Source: Rhodanobacteraceae bacterium (GTDB taxonomy: Bacteria; Acidobacteriota; Terriglobia; Terriglobales; Acidobacteriaceae). Taken from it: a stretch of DNA of 52,069 nt. The DNA lies in contig CAJCHN010000112.1 in NCBI GenBank assembly GCA_903970285.1, positions 1 through 52,069 on the forward strand. The letters are read 5' to 3'. The notes below the pieces were generated by a model. It ran no database searches. It worked only from the letters and a program-made list of their open reading frames with translations, and was not told where the DNA came from. Every line of letters begins with the position of its first letter. The stretch's first letter is position 1. A program made the translations under genes and the position numbers. Positions 8,888-20,371 of the stretch are shown here, one piece after another.

Positions 8888-11364
8888 ATGCGGCTTAGGT
8901 GCGCAGGAAGTCGCAAGCGCTGGAGATCACGGGCCACCACGCTGGCAGCTCTGCTGGCGCTGCTGTCGGCGCTGCCGGTTGGAGCACGGCAGGTCTCCTC
9001 GTCTGGGTGCCGCTGGGTCGCCGCCTCGCCGGATCGTGCAGGAAATCAGCCACTTGTTCCGGACACTGCGCCGCTGCCCATCTTTCGCCGGGCCTTCACC
9101 CTCGTCACCAGACCCACGGCGGCGATCCTGCGCATCTCCGGCCTGGGCCAGTATGAGGCGCACATCAATGGCCGCAACGTCACCCCGGCCGTGCTCACTC
9201 CCGGCTGGACGCTCTACAGCAAACACGTTCTGTTCGATACCTACGACGTGCTGCCCCTGCTGCAGCCAGGGCCGAATGCCATCGCTGTCCTGCTGGGGAA
9301 CGGGATGTATCACGTGCCGCCGGCCCCGGGCCGCTACGCGAAGTTCGAAGGCTCGTTCGGCCAGCTCAAACTGATCGCCGAGATCACGCTGCGCTTCGCC
9401 GACGGGCACACGCAGGCGATCGACACGGACGCGAGTTGGAAGACCGGCCCCGGTCCAATCACCTTCTCGCATGAGTACGGCGGCGAAGATTTCGATGCGC
9501 GCCTGGAACCCGCCGGCTGGGAGACCCCGGGTTTTGACGACTCCACCTGGGCAGCGGCCACGCCGGTCCAGGGTCCGGGAGGCGAGTTGATCGCCGAAAC
9601 CACGCCCCCGGTCGAAGCGTTCCAGACCTTTGAGCCGGTGAAGGTGAGTCATCCGAAGCCCGGGTTGACGGTCTACGACCTGGGACAGAATTTTTCCGGA
9701 TGGCCGGAGATTGCGGTCACCGGGCCACGGGGAGTCTCGGTGAAGTTGATCGCCGGCGAGCTGTTGACGCCCGGCGGCCTGGTCACCCAGCATAGCGGCG
9801 GCGCCCGGCCCGACGCGCCCAATGTCTTTGCCTACACGCTGCGCGGCGGTTCGACGGCTGCGCATCCGGAGACCTGGCATCCGCGATTCTCCTACTACGG
9901 CTTCCGCTACGTACAGGCCGAGACCTCGGCGCCGGAGCTCAGGATCATCCATCTGGACGGACGTTTCCTGCACGCCTCCGCCGAGCAGACTGGCAGCTTT
10001 ACGTCCTCCGATCCGCTCTTCAACCGCATCCACGCGCTGATCGATCGGGCCATGCTCTCGAACATGATGTCAGTGCTGACCGACTGCCCGCAGCGCGAGA
10101 AGCTGGGCTGGCTGGAGCAGACACATCTGGCCGGTGCCGCGCTGATGTACAACTGGAATCTCGCCAGCCTGTACAACCAGATCGCCGGCGACATTGGCGA
10201 TTCTCAGCAGGCGAATGGTCTGGTCCCGGACATCGCGCCCGAATTCACTGTCTTCTCCGGACCATTTCGCGACTCGCCCGAGTGGGGCTCGGCAGTGGTC
10301 CTCAGCGCGTGGGTTGCGTACCAGTTTTCCGGAGATCAGGAGCCGCTGCGCCAGCACTTCCGCTCCATGCAGCTCTATGTCGCGTACCTCGGAACGCGAG
10401 CCAGCAACCACCTGCTCGACTTCGGCCTGGGGGACTGGTACGACATCGGGCCAGGCGAGCCGGGCATCTCCAAGCTGACCACCCCCGGCCTGGTTCCCTC
10501 GGCGATTTACTTCGAGGACCTCACGAAGCTGGCGCGGATCGCCGAACTGCTGGGCCAGCCTTCGGACGCAACTCGATATGCGGGTGAGGCCGCCGCCGTG
10601 AAGCAGGCGTTGAATGCAAAGTACTTCCACCCCGAGACGAACCAGTACGATCGTGGCAGCCAGACCGCCAACGCGATGCCGCTGGTGGCCGGGCTGGTTC
10701 CCGAAGGACATGAGGCCGCCGTGCTGGCAAATCTGGTCGCCGACATTCGCGCCCACCAGAACCACGTCACGGCCGGCGATGTGGGATTCCACTACGTGGT
10801 GCGCGCGCTGACCGACGGCGGCCGGTCAGACGTGCTCTTCGACATGCTGAGCCGCACCGATGCGCCGAGCTACGGCGACCAGCTTGCCCGCGGCGCGACC
10901 GCGCTGACCGAAGCCTGGGACGCCAACCCCAACTCGTCGCAGAACCACTTTATGCTGGGGCACGCGGAGGAGTGGTTCTACCGCGGCCTGGCCGGTATTC
11001 AATTCGACCGCAGCCGCAGCGCGCCAGCGGAACAGCTCCGCATTGCGCCCGCCGTGGTCGGCGGCCTTACCAGCGTGTTCGCGTCCTTCAAATCCTCGCT
11101 GGGAGTCATCAGCAGCGCATGGCGGCGACGTTCCGCGTCCGCCCTCACCCTGACCATGGACGTGACGTTGCCCGCGGACGGCAAGATTCTCTTCCCGCCA
11201 AACTACCGTGCATCCATCCTGCTGGACGGCCACCCGCTGGAGACCGACCCACGGGTGATCCACGCCAACCTGGCCAACGACACCCCGCACGCGTATCTAC
11301 ACGCGGGCAGGTATCACTTCACCCTGCGCAAAAGTGCGGGCGAACCGGCGGGCCGGGAGCGAGC

Positions 11365-11389
<25 letters not shown>
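8888..11389 (+). CDS. Secreted GH78 alpha-L-rhamnosidase
   Basis: Predicted exo-alpha-L-rhamnosidase releasing terminal rhamnose from plant or microbial glycans; 833 residues from ATG 8888. This start gives a typical signal peptide (arginine-rich n-region, LAALLALLSALPVGA) whereas the longer frame from 8750 does not. An N-terminal beta-sandwich contains ISGLGQYEAHINGR, the central concanavalin-like part has DLGQNFSGW, and the (alpha/alpha)6 barrel has the GH78 signature DCPQREKLGW, GLGDWYDIG and TALTEAWD with its acidic residues. The C-terminal sandwich is present, so the gene is full length. It overlaps the convergent S4 gene by 25 bp. Substrate range cannot be inferred. Confidence 0.9.
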
Positions 11390-11751
<362 letters not shown>

Positions 11752-11773
11752 GCCTCCATTTTGCGACAATGGA

Positions 11774-12055
11774 GTGCGGGAGACCAAGTTGCGTAGGATC
11801 AGGATCAAGCAGACCACCGGAACCACCGTGCCGGGGTTCGAAAACGGGAATGGGCAGAGAGTGGTGCGGGATACGGGATTTGCGTCGGAGAGTTTCCCCG
11901 GGCAGCGGGTGTATCACCTGCGATGCAGGCGCTGCGAGTTTCAGTATGGAGCGAACGGTACGGATATCCTGAAGCGGCTTTGCCCGCGCTGCCAGGGTGG
12001 TGCGAGGGGTGAGCGGCTGCGCGATCCCGGGCCAAGTCTCTTCGCGGAGATTTAG
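11774..12055 (+). CDS. Small zinc-ribbon protein of unknown function
   Basis: About 93 residues from GTG 11774 (TTG 11789 is an alternative). The middle reads TTGTTVPGFENGNGQRVVR and then HLRCRRCEFQYGANGTDI followed by KRLCPRCQGG: two CxxC knuckles 18 residues apart, a clear zinc ribbon. The GANGxDIxxRxCPxCQ pattern recalls conserved hypothetical proteins seen in many bacteria, from memory only. The strongly patterned coding frame argues against chance. Expressed divergently from hslR; the shared spacer must hold both promoters. Function unknown; a nucleic-acid-binding role is a guess from the fold. Confidence 0.65.
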   Translation: MRETKLRRIRIKQTTGTTVPGFENGNGQRVVRDTGFASESFPGQRVYHLRCRRCEFQYGANGTDILKRLCPRCQGGARGERLRDPGPSLFAEI

Positions 12056-12471
12056 TCAAGTCTTGCCGGCGCCCTTCGATTCCATATCGGGCTCTGAGAC
12101 CCGAGGAAGCAGACCTCGCCAAGCAGTCGATTTCCGGCCGTCTTCCACCCACATGGGTCCGCGCATCATGATTGCGGTCAACTATGCCGCGGCCGGCCCG
12201 AGCCGCTCTACCAGGGTGGCTGTGCCCTTGAATCTTTTTCCTCATGCAATCGTCTAAACCATGGTATTCTTGTGATTCGCTGGGGACGTGCGCCTTCGAA
12301 TGCCCGACTAAGCCCGATACGGCGATAAGTCAGATGGGTTTGCGCCAACGCGGTCTTTACCGTACCTGTCCCGCGAGACCAATGAGAGGGCAACGGGAGA
12401 GCCTCGCCTGGAGTACGCTCCAGGCTGACTAGAGCTGCGTAAGCGGCATCCCAACAAATAGAGACGCCTAC
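12056..12471 (+). promoter_or_regulatory. Long leader/promoter region upstream of rpoD
   Basis: 416 bp without a convincing gene; short frames here lack ribosome sites and codon pattern. A possible extended -10 element, TGGTATTCT, lies at 12262-12270, preceded by a T-rich stretch. That would give rpoD a 5' leader of about 190 nt. No riboswitch or tRNA fold is evident by eye. Confidence 0.3.
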
Positions 12472-14208
<1,737 letters not shown>

Positions 14209-14233
14209 GCCATTCTTGTGCGTGACGTTGTGA

Positions 14234-14265
14234 AAGAGCGCGACAGCTTCGGTTGTCGCGCTCTT
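14234..14265 (+). terminator. Hairpin with UUCG tetraloop behind rpoD
   Basis: A 12-bp perfect stem (14234-14245 with 14254-14265) is extended by a G-T pair and a C-G pair closing a UUCG loop, giving one of the most stable RNA hairpins possible. It starts 25 bp after the rpoD stop. The T-tract is poor (CAAGTCTG), so it may act as a 3' stabiliser as much as a terminator. Confidence 0.75.
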
Positions 14266-14556
14266 CAAGTCTGTGCTCTCAAGGATGAAGATCGATCGGC
14301 AGCATGCTGGTCCATGAGTGCTCAAGCGACCCATCGCAAGCTAAAGACTGCCGTACTTCGTGGCTTGGCGTCACGGCTTTCCGGGCGCTCATCCGGCAGG
14401 ACAGGCTTTCCCCCGGCGACGAGTCGATACCGGATGTTGGCAAGCTGTGTAACGCCGGGAGATAAGGCTTGTACTCGCAGGGAGATCGCGGCCACCATAG
14501 GACAACTCCGCCGGGCGTCACCAGAGCTGGAGAGTTCGAACTTGACGAGGTTCTTG
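14266..14556. other. Intergenic stretch between rpoD terminator and OmpA-like gene
   Basis: About 290 bp. An open frame continues upstream from the OmpA-like gene through this stretch, but it lacks a ribosome site and has no recognisable domain. GAGG at 14547-14550 serves as ribosome site for ATG 14557. I see no promoter strong enough to call. Confidence 0.5.
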
Positions 14557-16281
14557 ATGCTCTCAGATTGGTTCAGGGCGGCGCGAGCCGGGCAGCTCGC
14601 GTCCATGCTTCTCGCCGCGTGCGGGATGGTCCTGCCGGGCCTCGGGCAGACCGGCCAGGATGCGCCGTCTCCGCTGGTGGGTCCGCAGTTGACGCGCAAC
14701 CAGCCACGCGACCTGCAGGCACCGCTACCCTCGGTATTGGACGTGTACGCGGGGTACGGATATCTGAATCCATTTTCAAGCGCGATCAACAACCACCAGT
14801 TTCAGCCGGTCAGCAACCTGAATGCATCGGCGGGCTTGCAGTACTACTTCAACCGCAGGTTCGGCGCGGAGCTGGCAGGCGAGTATTTCTCGGGTTCAAG
14901 CCCGCGTGGCGCGTTCGGGCAGTGCAATCCAGGCTGCTCGGATCGCGACCCGGCGTATACCACGCTGGAGGCGGGGCCGACGATGCGTTTCCAGGCTGGC
15001 CGGCTGGTGCCGTTTCTGCATGCGCTGGCGGGTGGGGCGCAGGTGCGCGGACCGTTTCTGCAGCCGCTGCGCTGGGGCGTGGGACTGACCGGAGGCGGCG
15101 GCGCGGACCTGATCCTTCCGCTGCTGCACGATCACCTGGCGCTGCGCGGCGAAGCCAGCTACCAGTACATGCATGTGAACTACGGCATGCCGGGAGCCAA
15201 CGGCATCGGCGGCGGTTTGGGCGACGTCAGCGCGGTAAAGGTGTCGGGCGGGCTGGTGCTCCGGCTGGGCTCGCAGGCGCCGCCGACGCCGGTGGCGCTG
15301 GCCTGCACAGTCAGCCCCGAGGTAGCGTTCCCGGGGGACCTGGTGATGGTGATGGGCGAGGCATCGAACCTGAACAAGCGCCACTCGACCTCGTACCAGT
15401 GGAGCGCGACAGGCGGGAAGGTCTCGGCGCAGGGCTCTTGGGCGACCATTGCAACCGCCGGACTGGCGCCAGGGACGTACATGATCATGGGTCAGGTGAG
15501 CAATGGGCCGGAGGCATTTGCGCAGGCAAGCTGCACCGCCTCGTTTCGGGTGCGTCCGTACGACCCGCCCACAGTCTCCTGTGCGGCGGAGCCCGCGCTG
15601 GTGAAGGCGGGCGATAAGGTCTCGATTGCCGCGACCGGTCTGAGCCCGCAGAATCGCCGGCTGACGTACAGCTATGACTCCGATGCGGGGCAGATTTTCG
15701 GCTCGGGCGGACGGGTGACGCTGCTGACCACCGGCGTAGCGCCACGCACGATCACGGTTACCTGCACGGTAACGGATGATCTTGGCAAGAGTGCGGCGGC
15801 GCAGACCAGCGTGGTGGTGGAGGGCGTCCCGCTGCCGGAGCCGCTGCCCATGTCGAGCAACTTGTGCACCCTCGACTTCGTGCGCGACACCAAGCGTCCT
15901 ACCCGGGTGGATAACGAGGCGAAGGCGTGCCTCGACGACCTGGCGCTGAGCCTGGAACGCGACGTGGAGGCGACGCTTGACCTGGTGGGACATGCGGCCG
16001 CCGGCGAGGCGGATGGGGCCGAGCGTGCGGCGCAACGCGCAGTCAACGCGAAAGACTACCTGGTGACCGAGAAAGGAATCGATCGCTCGCGGGTGGCGGT
16101 GTTCACCGGCGCCGACGCGGGCAAGACGGTGACGTCGACGCTGGTTCCGCGTGGCGCGGATTCCGTGTCGGCTACGCCGGTCGACGAGAATGCAGTCAAG
16201 CCCGAGATGCGCTCGCCGCTGCCGCTGCGCAAGCCGCACCGCAAGCCGGTGAAAAAGGACAGCTCGCTGGTGTGGTGGTAG
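14557..16281 (+). CDS. OmpA-like outer-membrane protein with two Ig/PKD-like repeats
   Basis: 574 residues. A signal-like N terminus (LASMLLAACGMVLPGLGQT) is followed by an eight-strand-type beta-barrel, residues about 40-235 (VLDVYAGYGYLNPF, LQYYFNRRFGAELAGEYFSG, FLHALAGGAQV, LALRGEASYQYMHVNYG). Two related immunoglobulin/PKD-like repeats follow (ACTVSPEVAFPGDLVMVMGEA and CAAEPALVKAGDKVSIAATG). The C-terminal 130 residues align with the OmpA peptidoglycan-binding fold but its ligand motif is degraded: VGHAAAGEADGAERAAQRA stands where TDxxGxxxxNxxLSxxRA is expected. Structural or adhesive envelope role likely. ATG 14557 has GAGG six bases upstream. The lysine/arginine-rich C terminus ends DSSLVWW. 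Confidence 0.8.
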   Translation: MLSDWFRAARAGQLASMLLAACGMVLPGLGQTGQDAPSPLVGPQLTRNQPRDLQAPLPSVLDVYAGYGYLNPFSSAINNHQFQPVSNLNASAGLQYYFNRRFGAELAGEYFSGSSPRGAFGQCNPGCSDRDPAYTTLEAGPTMRFQAGRLVPFLHALAGGAQVRGPFLQPLRWGVGLTGGGGADLILPLLHDHLALRGEASYQYMHVNYGMPGANGIGGGLGDVSAVKVSGGLVLRLGSQAPPTPVALACTVSPEVAFPGDLVMVMGEASNLNKRHSTSYQWSATGGKVSAQGSWATIATAGLAPGTYMIMGQVSNGPEAFAQASCTASFRVRPYDPPTVSCAAEPALVKAGDKVSIAATGLSPQNRRLTYSYDSDAGQIFGSGGRVTLLTTGVAPRTITVTCTVTDDLGKSAAAQTSVVVEGVPLPEPLPMSSNLCTLDFVRDTKRPTRVDNEAKACLDDLALSLERDVEATLDLVGHAAAGEADGAERAAQRAVNAKDYLVTEKGIDRSRVAVFTGADAGKTVTSTLVPRGADSVSATPVDENAVKPEMRSPLPLRKPHRKPVKKDSSLVWW

Positions 16282-16297
16282 GCGCGGTGCAGAACCT

Positions 16298-17620
16298 TCA
16301 GGGGTAGATGCGGTTCAACGTCCGGGCGAAGGGGATGGTCTCGCGCACGTGGTCGAGGCCGCAGATCCACGCGACCACGCGCTCGATGCCCATGCCAAAG
16401 CCGCAGTGGGGGACCGAGCCATACCTGCGCAAGTCGAGGTACCACTGGAAGGCGGCTACCGGGAGATTGTGCGCCTGAATCCTTTCGAGCAGCAGCTCGT
16501 AGGAGTTGACGCGCTCGCTGCCGCCGATAATTTCGCCGTAGCCTTCGGGCGCCAGCACGTCAACGCAGAGCGCGCGAGTGGGGTCGGCAGGGTCGGGCTG
16601 CATGTAGAAGGCCTTGATGGCGGCGGGATAGCGGTGGACCATCACCGGTCGGTCGAACTGCGACGAGATATAAGTTTCGTCGGGAGAGCCGAAGTCGTCG
16701 CCCTCCTGGTGCAGCGTATCGATCAACCCTTTGGCGTGTGCGTCGACCAGCATCTGGTGCGCCTGGTCATAGCTCAGGCGGGGAAACGGCGCGTGAATGG
16801 AATCCAGTTTTGTAGCGTCGCGGCCGATCACCTTCAGGTCGGCGCGATGCTTGGCCAGCACCGCGGCGACGATGAAGCTGAGGTAGTTCTCTGCCAGGCT
16901 CAGCAGGTCTTCGAGGCCGGCGTAAGCCATCTCGGGCTCGACCATCCAGAATTCCGTGAGGTGACGGCGGGTCTTGGACTTTTCGGCGCGGAAGGTGGGG
17001 CCAAACGAGTAGACCTTGCCAAGCGCGAGCGCCGTAGCTTCGACGTAAAGCTGGCCGGACTGGGTGAGATACGCCTTATCGTCGTCGAAGTAGTCCATCT
17101 CGAAGAGCTCGGAGGTGCCCTCGCACGCATTGGGGGTCAGGATGGGCGGATCGGTGCGAGTGAATCCGTTCTGATCGAAGTAGTCGGCCGCGGCCTTTAT
17201 GATGGTGGCGCGGACGCGCAGGATGGCGCTCTGGCGGGGCGTGCGGATCCAGAGGTGGCGATGCTCCATGAGGAAGTCGACGCCGTGCTCCTTCAGCGTG
17301 ATGGGGAAGGGCGTCTCGTCGGGCACGCGCTGCAGGACTTCCAGGGCTTCCACGTCGAGCTCGTAGCCGGAGGGCGCGCGGGAGTCGGCGCGTACCTCGC
17401 CGGTGACCTTCAGCGACGACTCCAGCGTAAGATTCTTCAGAGTTTCGAAGAGTTCTTCGGGTACGGCGGCCTTGGGCACGATGCCCTGGATGGTGCCGGT
17501 GCCATCGCGAAAGATGGGAAAGAGCAGCTTGCCGGAGGCGCGGAGATTGTAAAGCCAGCCCTGCAGGGTCACGGTCTGGCCTTCGTACGCGGAAAGTGTG
17601 GCGATGGTGGCAATCGGCAT
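16298..17620 (-). CDS. asnS: Asparaginyl-tRNA synthetase
   Basis: Class IIb aminoacyl-tRNA synthetase of 440 residues, usual length. An OB-fold anticodon-binding domain ([15 protein letters not shown]) is followed by the catalytic domain with motif 2 ([19 protein letters not shown]) and motif 3 ([12 protein letters not shown]). The AsnRS-specific end is [20 protein letters not shown] 17620 is taken because the family begins here; a GTG at 17656 would add 12 residues. The convergent OmpA-like gene ends 16 bp away. Charges tRNA-Asn with asparagine directly, implying asparagine is available without the transamidation route. Confidence 0.95.
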   Translation of the reverse strand: MPIATIATLSAYEGQTVTLQGWLYNLRASGKLLFPIFRDGTGTIQGIVPKAAVPEELFETLKNLTLESSLKVTGEVRADSRAPSGYELDVEALEVLQRVPDETPFPITLKEHGVDFLMEHRHLWIRTPRQSAILRVRATIIKAAADYFDQNGFTRTDPPILTPNACEGTSELFEMDYFDDDKAYLTQSGQLYVEATALALGKVYSFGPTFRAEKSKTRRHLTEFWMVEPEMAYAGLEDLLSLAENYLSFIVAAVLAKHRADLKVIGRDATKLDSIHAPFPRLSYDQAHQMLVDAHAKGLIDTLHQEGDDFGSPDETYISSQFDRPVMVHRYPAAIKAFYMQPDPADPTRALCVDVLAPEGYGEIIGGSERVNSYELLLERIQAHNLPVAAFQWYLDLRRYGSVPHCGFGMGIERVVAWICGLDHVRETIPFARTLNRIYP

Positions 17621-17700
17621 TTGGCTTCTTAAGTGTAAAGGCAACTGTGCCCGCACGCCGGTGGGCGGTATCTCGTGCCGCGCTGGACGCTTCGCGTGTC

Positions 17701-18597
17701 TTAGTGCTCCGTCGAAAGGTAGCGGCTGGCGTGGGAGAAGACTTCGCGCCCGAGGCGGGCGGCGAAGCCGGGCGAGGACGCTTCGGTGCTGGCGATTTCA
17801 AGGATCGCCGGGGTCTCCGGCGGGAGCGTGGCGATCAGCGCATAGATCTCCGGCCAGGCGATGGTGCCGGTGGCGAGCGTTCCGGGGCGCTCCGTACCGG
17901 ACGCAGGCCACAGATGTTCGTCGGGCTTGCCGGGGTGCGGGCTGCCGGTGGCTCCATGGTTGTCGTGCAGATGCAGCTCCGCAAGGCGCGGCCGGAGCTC
18001 CTCGAAGGTAGCCGCCAGCAGGTGGCCGGTAAGGTGGGCATGGCCCACGTCGAAGCAGACGCCGGTGCTGTCGAAGTGGCCGATGCGGAGGATGTCGAGC
18101 AGGTGCGATGGAGTTGCAATGCCGTTCCGCAGGTTTTCGAGCAGCAGGCGCACGCCGAGCGGCCCGGCGAAGGCCTTGAGGTGTTCGACTGCGGTAAGCG
18201 CGTGTTCAAGCGCGTGGTCGGACCACAGATCGCCGTCGAGCCCGAGGTGCACGACGCAGGTGGCGACGGGAATGGTTTCGGCCACTTCGAGCGCCCGCTT
18301 GATCTCCTCCATGGCCTCGATGCGGCGCGGCTTCTCGTTTGCTACCAGGTTCAGGGTCGGGTACGCATGGCGTGAAAACTGCGGGTCGGCGGTGAGCGGC
18401 GCGTGGAGCGCCGGGCGAACCTCATTCGCGCGGAACCAGGCGGCGATCTCCCGCAGTTGCTGGCGATCGGTGTAGTCGAAGTGAAAGCGGGCGGCGAACA
18501 GCTCGATCACGCTGACGCCGGCTTGTGCGAGCGCGTCCAGGTGCGCCGCGGTGAGCCGATGCGGATAGAAGATCTGGGTCGAGATGCCGGGAAGCAT
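17701..18597 (-). CDS. Sugar phosphate isomerase/epimerase-like TIM barrel
   Basis: 298 residues of the AP-endonuclease-2/xylose-isomerase-like TIM barrel family. Candidate metal ligands follow the family order: Glu in LLLENLRNG, Asp and His in [11 protein letters not shown], His in ELHLHDNHG, and Glu in PAILEIAS. The pattern HLHDN...DEHLWPASG matches the usual loop before strand seven. Substrate is unknown; members include epimerases, dehydratases and endonuclease IV. ATG 18597. The asnS gene is 80 bp downstream on the same strand, but no shared pathway is obvious. Confidence 0.85.
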   Translation of the reverse strand: MLPGISTQIFYPHRLTAAHLDALAQAGVSVIELFAARFHFDYTDRQQLREIAAWFRANEVRPALHAPLTADPQFSRHAYPTLNLVANEKPRRIEAMEEIKRALEVAETIPVATCVVHLGLDGDLWSDHALEHALTAVEHLKAFAGPLGVRLLLENLRNGIATPSHLLDILRIGHFDSTGVCFDVGHAHLTGHLLAATFEELRPRLAELHLHDNHGATGSPHPGKPDEHLWPASGTERPGTLATGTIAWPEIYALIATLPPETPAILEIASTEASSPGFAARLGREVFSHASRYLSTEH

Positions 18598-18655
18598 AGA
18601 GACAGGGTACAGGGATTAGGTTGCAGGGTGTAGGCGCGGAAAGCCCCCCGAACCG

Positions 18656-20260
18656 TTAAGGGTTAGCCGGTGGGCCCACGAGGTCTGGCTCCGCGGCGAT
18701 GGCGTACCTGCCGTCAGGCAGGTGCTCGAGGGTGGGTGCATAGGTGCCGAGCAGCTTGCGCGTCCACCAGACATGCTGGGTGCGCTTCTCTTCGGACGTC
18801 GAAAACCAGTATTGATAGAGCACCGCGCGCACCATGCGGGGCGGTGTCGTCGCTAACGGATTGCCGGCAAAGAGCCCAAGCACGGCGCGGTCGTTCTCCA
18901 GCAGGCGCTGCTCGGTCAGGATGACAATAGGCGACTCCTGCCACGGGCCGAGCGAGGCGAACCAGAGATTCCAGTCGAAGCGCGGCTGGTAGGGAGCGTA
19001 GATGCGCGGGCGCTCGGCCGGACTCTGCGGCTTGTAACGAAAGGGGTATGGGGTCCAGGTCTGGCCGTCCCTGGAACCCTGGAACTCGATCTCGTAACGG
19101 TGCGGCGTCATGTTGGCGAACAGGCCGTAGACGTTGGCGATGCGGAAGGGTTCGAGCGCGAGGATGGGCGCGGCAGGAAGCGGCGCGGCGGGGAAGAGCA
19201 TCTGCACCAGCTCGGCGGTGGTGACGTAGGCGATGGCGCTGAGGCAGACGGTGCTGATGGCGACCTGGATCGCGGAGAGATGTCTTCTAAGCCTGGGCGC
19301 GGTGACTCCGGCAGCGGCGGGTCCTCCCGCTGTGCGGAAGGATGACAAGGCCCTGGGGCGGAGTCTGGCGTAGGTCTCGTCGTCCAGCAGCAGGAAGGCG
19401 AGGATCAGGACCAGGTAATTGAGGAAGGCGTAATTCGCAGTGGCGATAACGCCGGCCTGCCACACGGTTACAAGGATGAAGGTAGCGGTGCGGAAGCCGC
19501 GGCGCGGGATGAAGGCGAGAAAGATGAGGACAAGTTCCATCAAGAGCGTCAGGCCGGCGGTGCCCTTCTGGAACCAGTGGGGCAGATGTTGCAGGTACCA
19601 GCCGATCCAGGTGGGCAGCGGGCCGTTCTGGTAGTACTCGTACAGGGCGGTGAGGTTGCGCCAGGTGGGGTCGCCGGACTGCAGCTTGACGATGCCGGAC
19701 TCGAAGTAGATCCGGAACCACTCCCACAGCAGCAGGAGCCAGGCGGCGCGGACGGCCAGCGAGTGCCGGCCGAGCCTTGGCCGCCTCCCGGTGGGCGCGA
19801 GGAAGAGCGCGAGGAAGCCGGCTTCGAGCAGCATTCCATCGGACTGGTATTGGCCGAAGTCCTGCGAGACGGCGATGAAGCTCAGGAAGCAGACGAAGCA
19901 TACGATGAGCGCGGGGCGCGGAACCAGGTTGAGGACGACCAGCACGGACGCGGCGAGGCCGATCCCGGTGAGCGTGAGCAGCGCGTGATCGGACGCGCCC
20001 AGCCAGAACACGGTGGGAGCGTACCAGAACCGGACCGCGCCGGCTTCGTGCAGGCGCTGCAGGTAAAGGTTGGCAGGCAGGATGCCGTCCGTGCCGATGA
20101 GGCCGCGAATCTGGAAGAGCAGGGCGAAGAACGCTGAGAAATAAACGGCGCCCAGTCCGCGTAGAAAGAGCCACCGGCCGATCAGGTAGTCGGACGGGCC
20201 GTTAGCGCGGTCGAAGAGCTGGCGGATAGCTTGGGTGGGAGTTTGGATGGGAGCTTCCAT
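18656..20260 (-). CDS. Lipase maturation factor-like membrane protein
   Basis: 534 residues, related to the LMF1 family known from animals, where it helps lipases fold in the ER, and found in diverse bacteria. Seven or so hydrophobic helices occupy residues 25-330 (WLFLRGLGAVYFSAFFALLF, LLLLWEWFRIYFESGIVKL). The diagnostic stretch WRNLTALYEYYQNGPLPTW is followed by HLPHWFQKG. The soluble C-terminal domain has FANMTPHRYEIEFQGS, RYKPQSP and PYQPRFDWNLWFASLG, all typical. Its bacterial role is unproven; secreted-enzyme folding is an extrapolation. ATG 20260. It is separated by 58 bp from the downstream isomerase and may be co-transcribed. Confidence 0.9.
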   Translation of the reverse strand: MEAPIQTPTQAIRQLFDRANGPSDYLIGRWLFLRGLGAVYFSAFFALLFQIRGLIGTDGILPANLYLQRLHEAGAVRFWYAPTVFWLGASDHALLTLTGIGLAASVLVVLNLVPRPALIVCFVCFLSFIAVSQDFGQYQSDGMLLEAGFLALFLAPTGRRPRLGRHSLAVRAAWLLLLWEWFRIYFESGIVKLQSGDPTWRNLTALYEYYQNGPLPTWIGWYLQHLPHWFQKGTAGLTLLMELVLIFLAFIPRRGFRTATFILVTVWQAGVIATANYAFLNYLVLILAFLLLDDETYARLRPRALSSFRTAGGPAAAGVTAPRLRRHLSAIQVAISTVCLSAIAYVTTAELVQMLFPAAPLPAAPILALEPFRIANVYGLFANMTPHRYEIEFQGSRDGQTWTPYPFRYKPQSPAERPRIYAPYQPRFDWNLWFASLGPWQESPIVILTEQRLLENDRAVLGLFAGNPLATTPPRMVRAVLYQYWFSTSEEKRTQHVWWTRKLLGTYAPTLEHLPDGRYAIAAEPDLVGPPANP

Positions 20261-20371
20261 TTGCAGGCAACAACAGGTGCGTCATCGCGCCGGGCACTTG
20301 GTTCTGTCCTCGAAAGGCGCGCCACCTCGTGGGGTCTTGGACGGCTTTGCCGTCTTGTTTGTTGCGTCGTA

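Noticed and set aside
20340..20354. Terminator GACGGC/GCCGTC behind ggt
   Set aside because: The T-rich side faces the plus strand, where no gene ends; on the minus strand it has no U-run.
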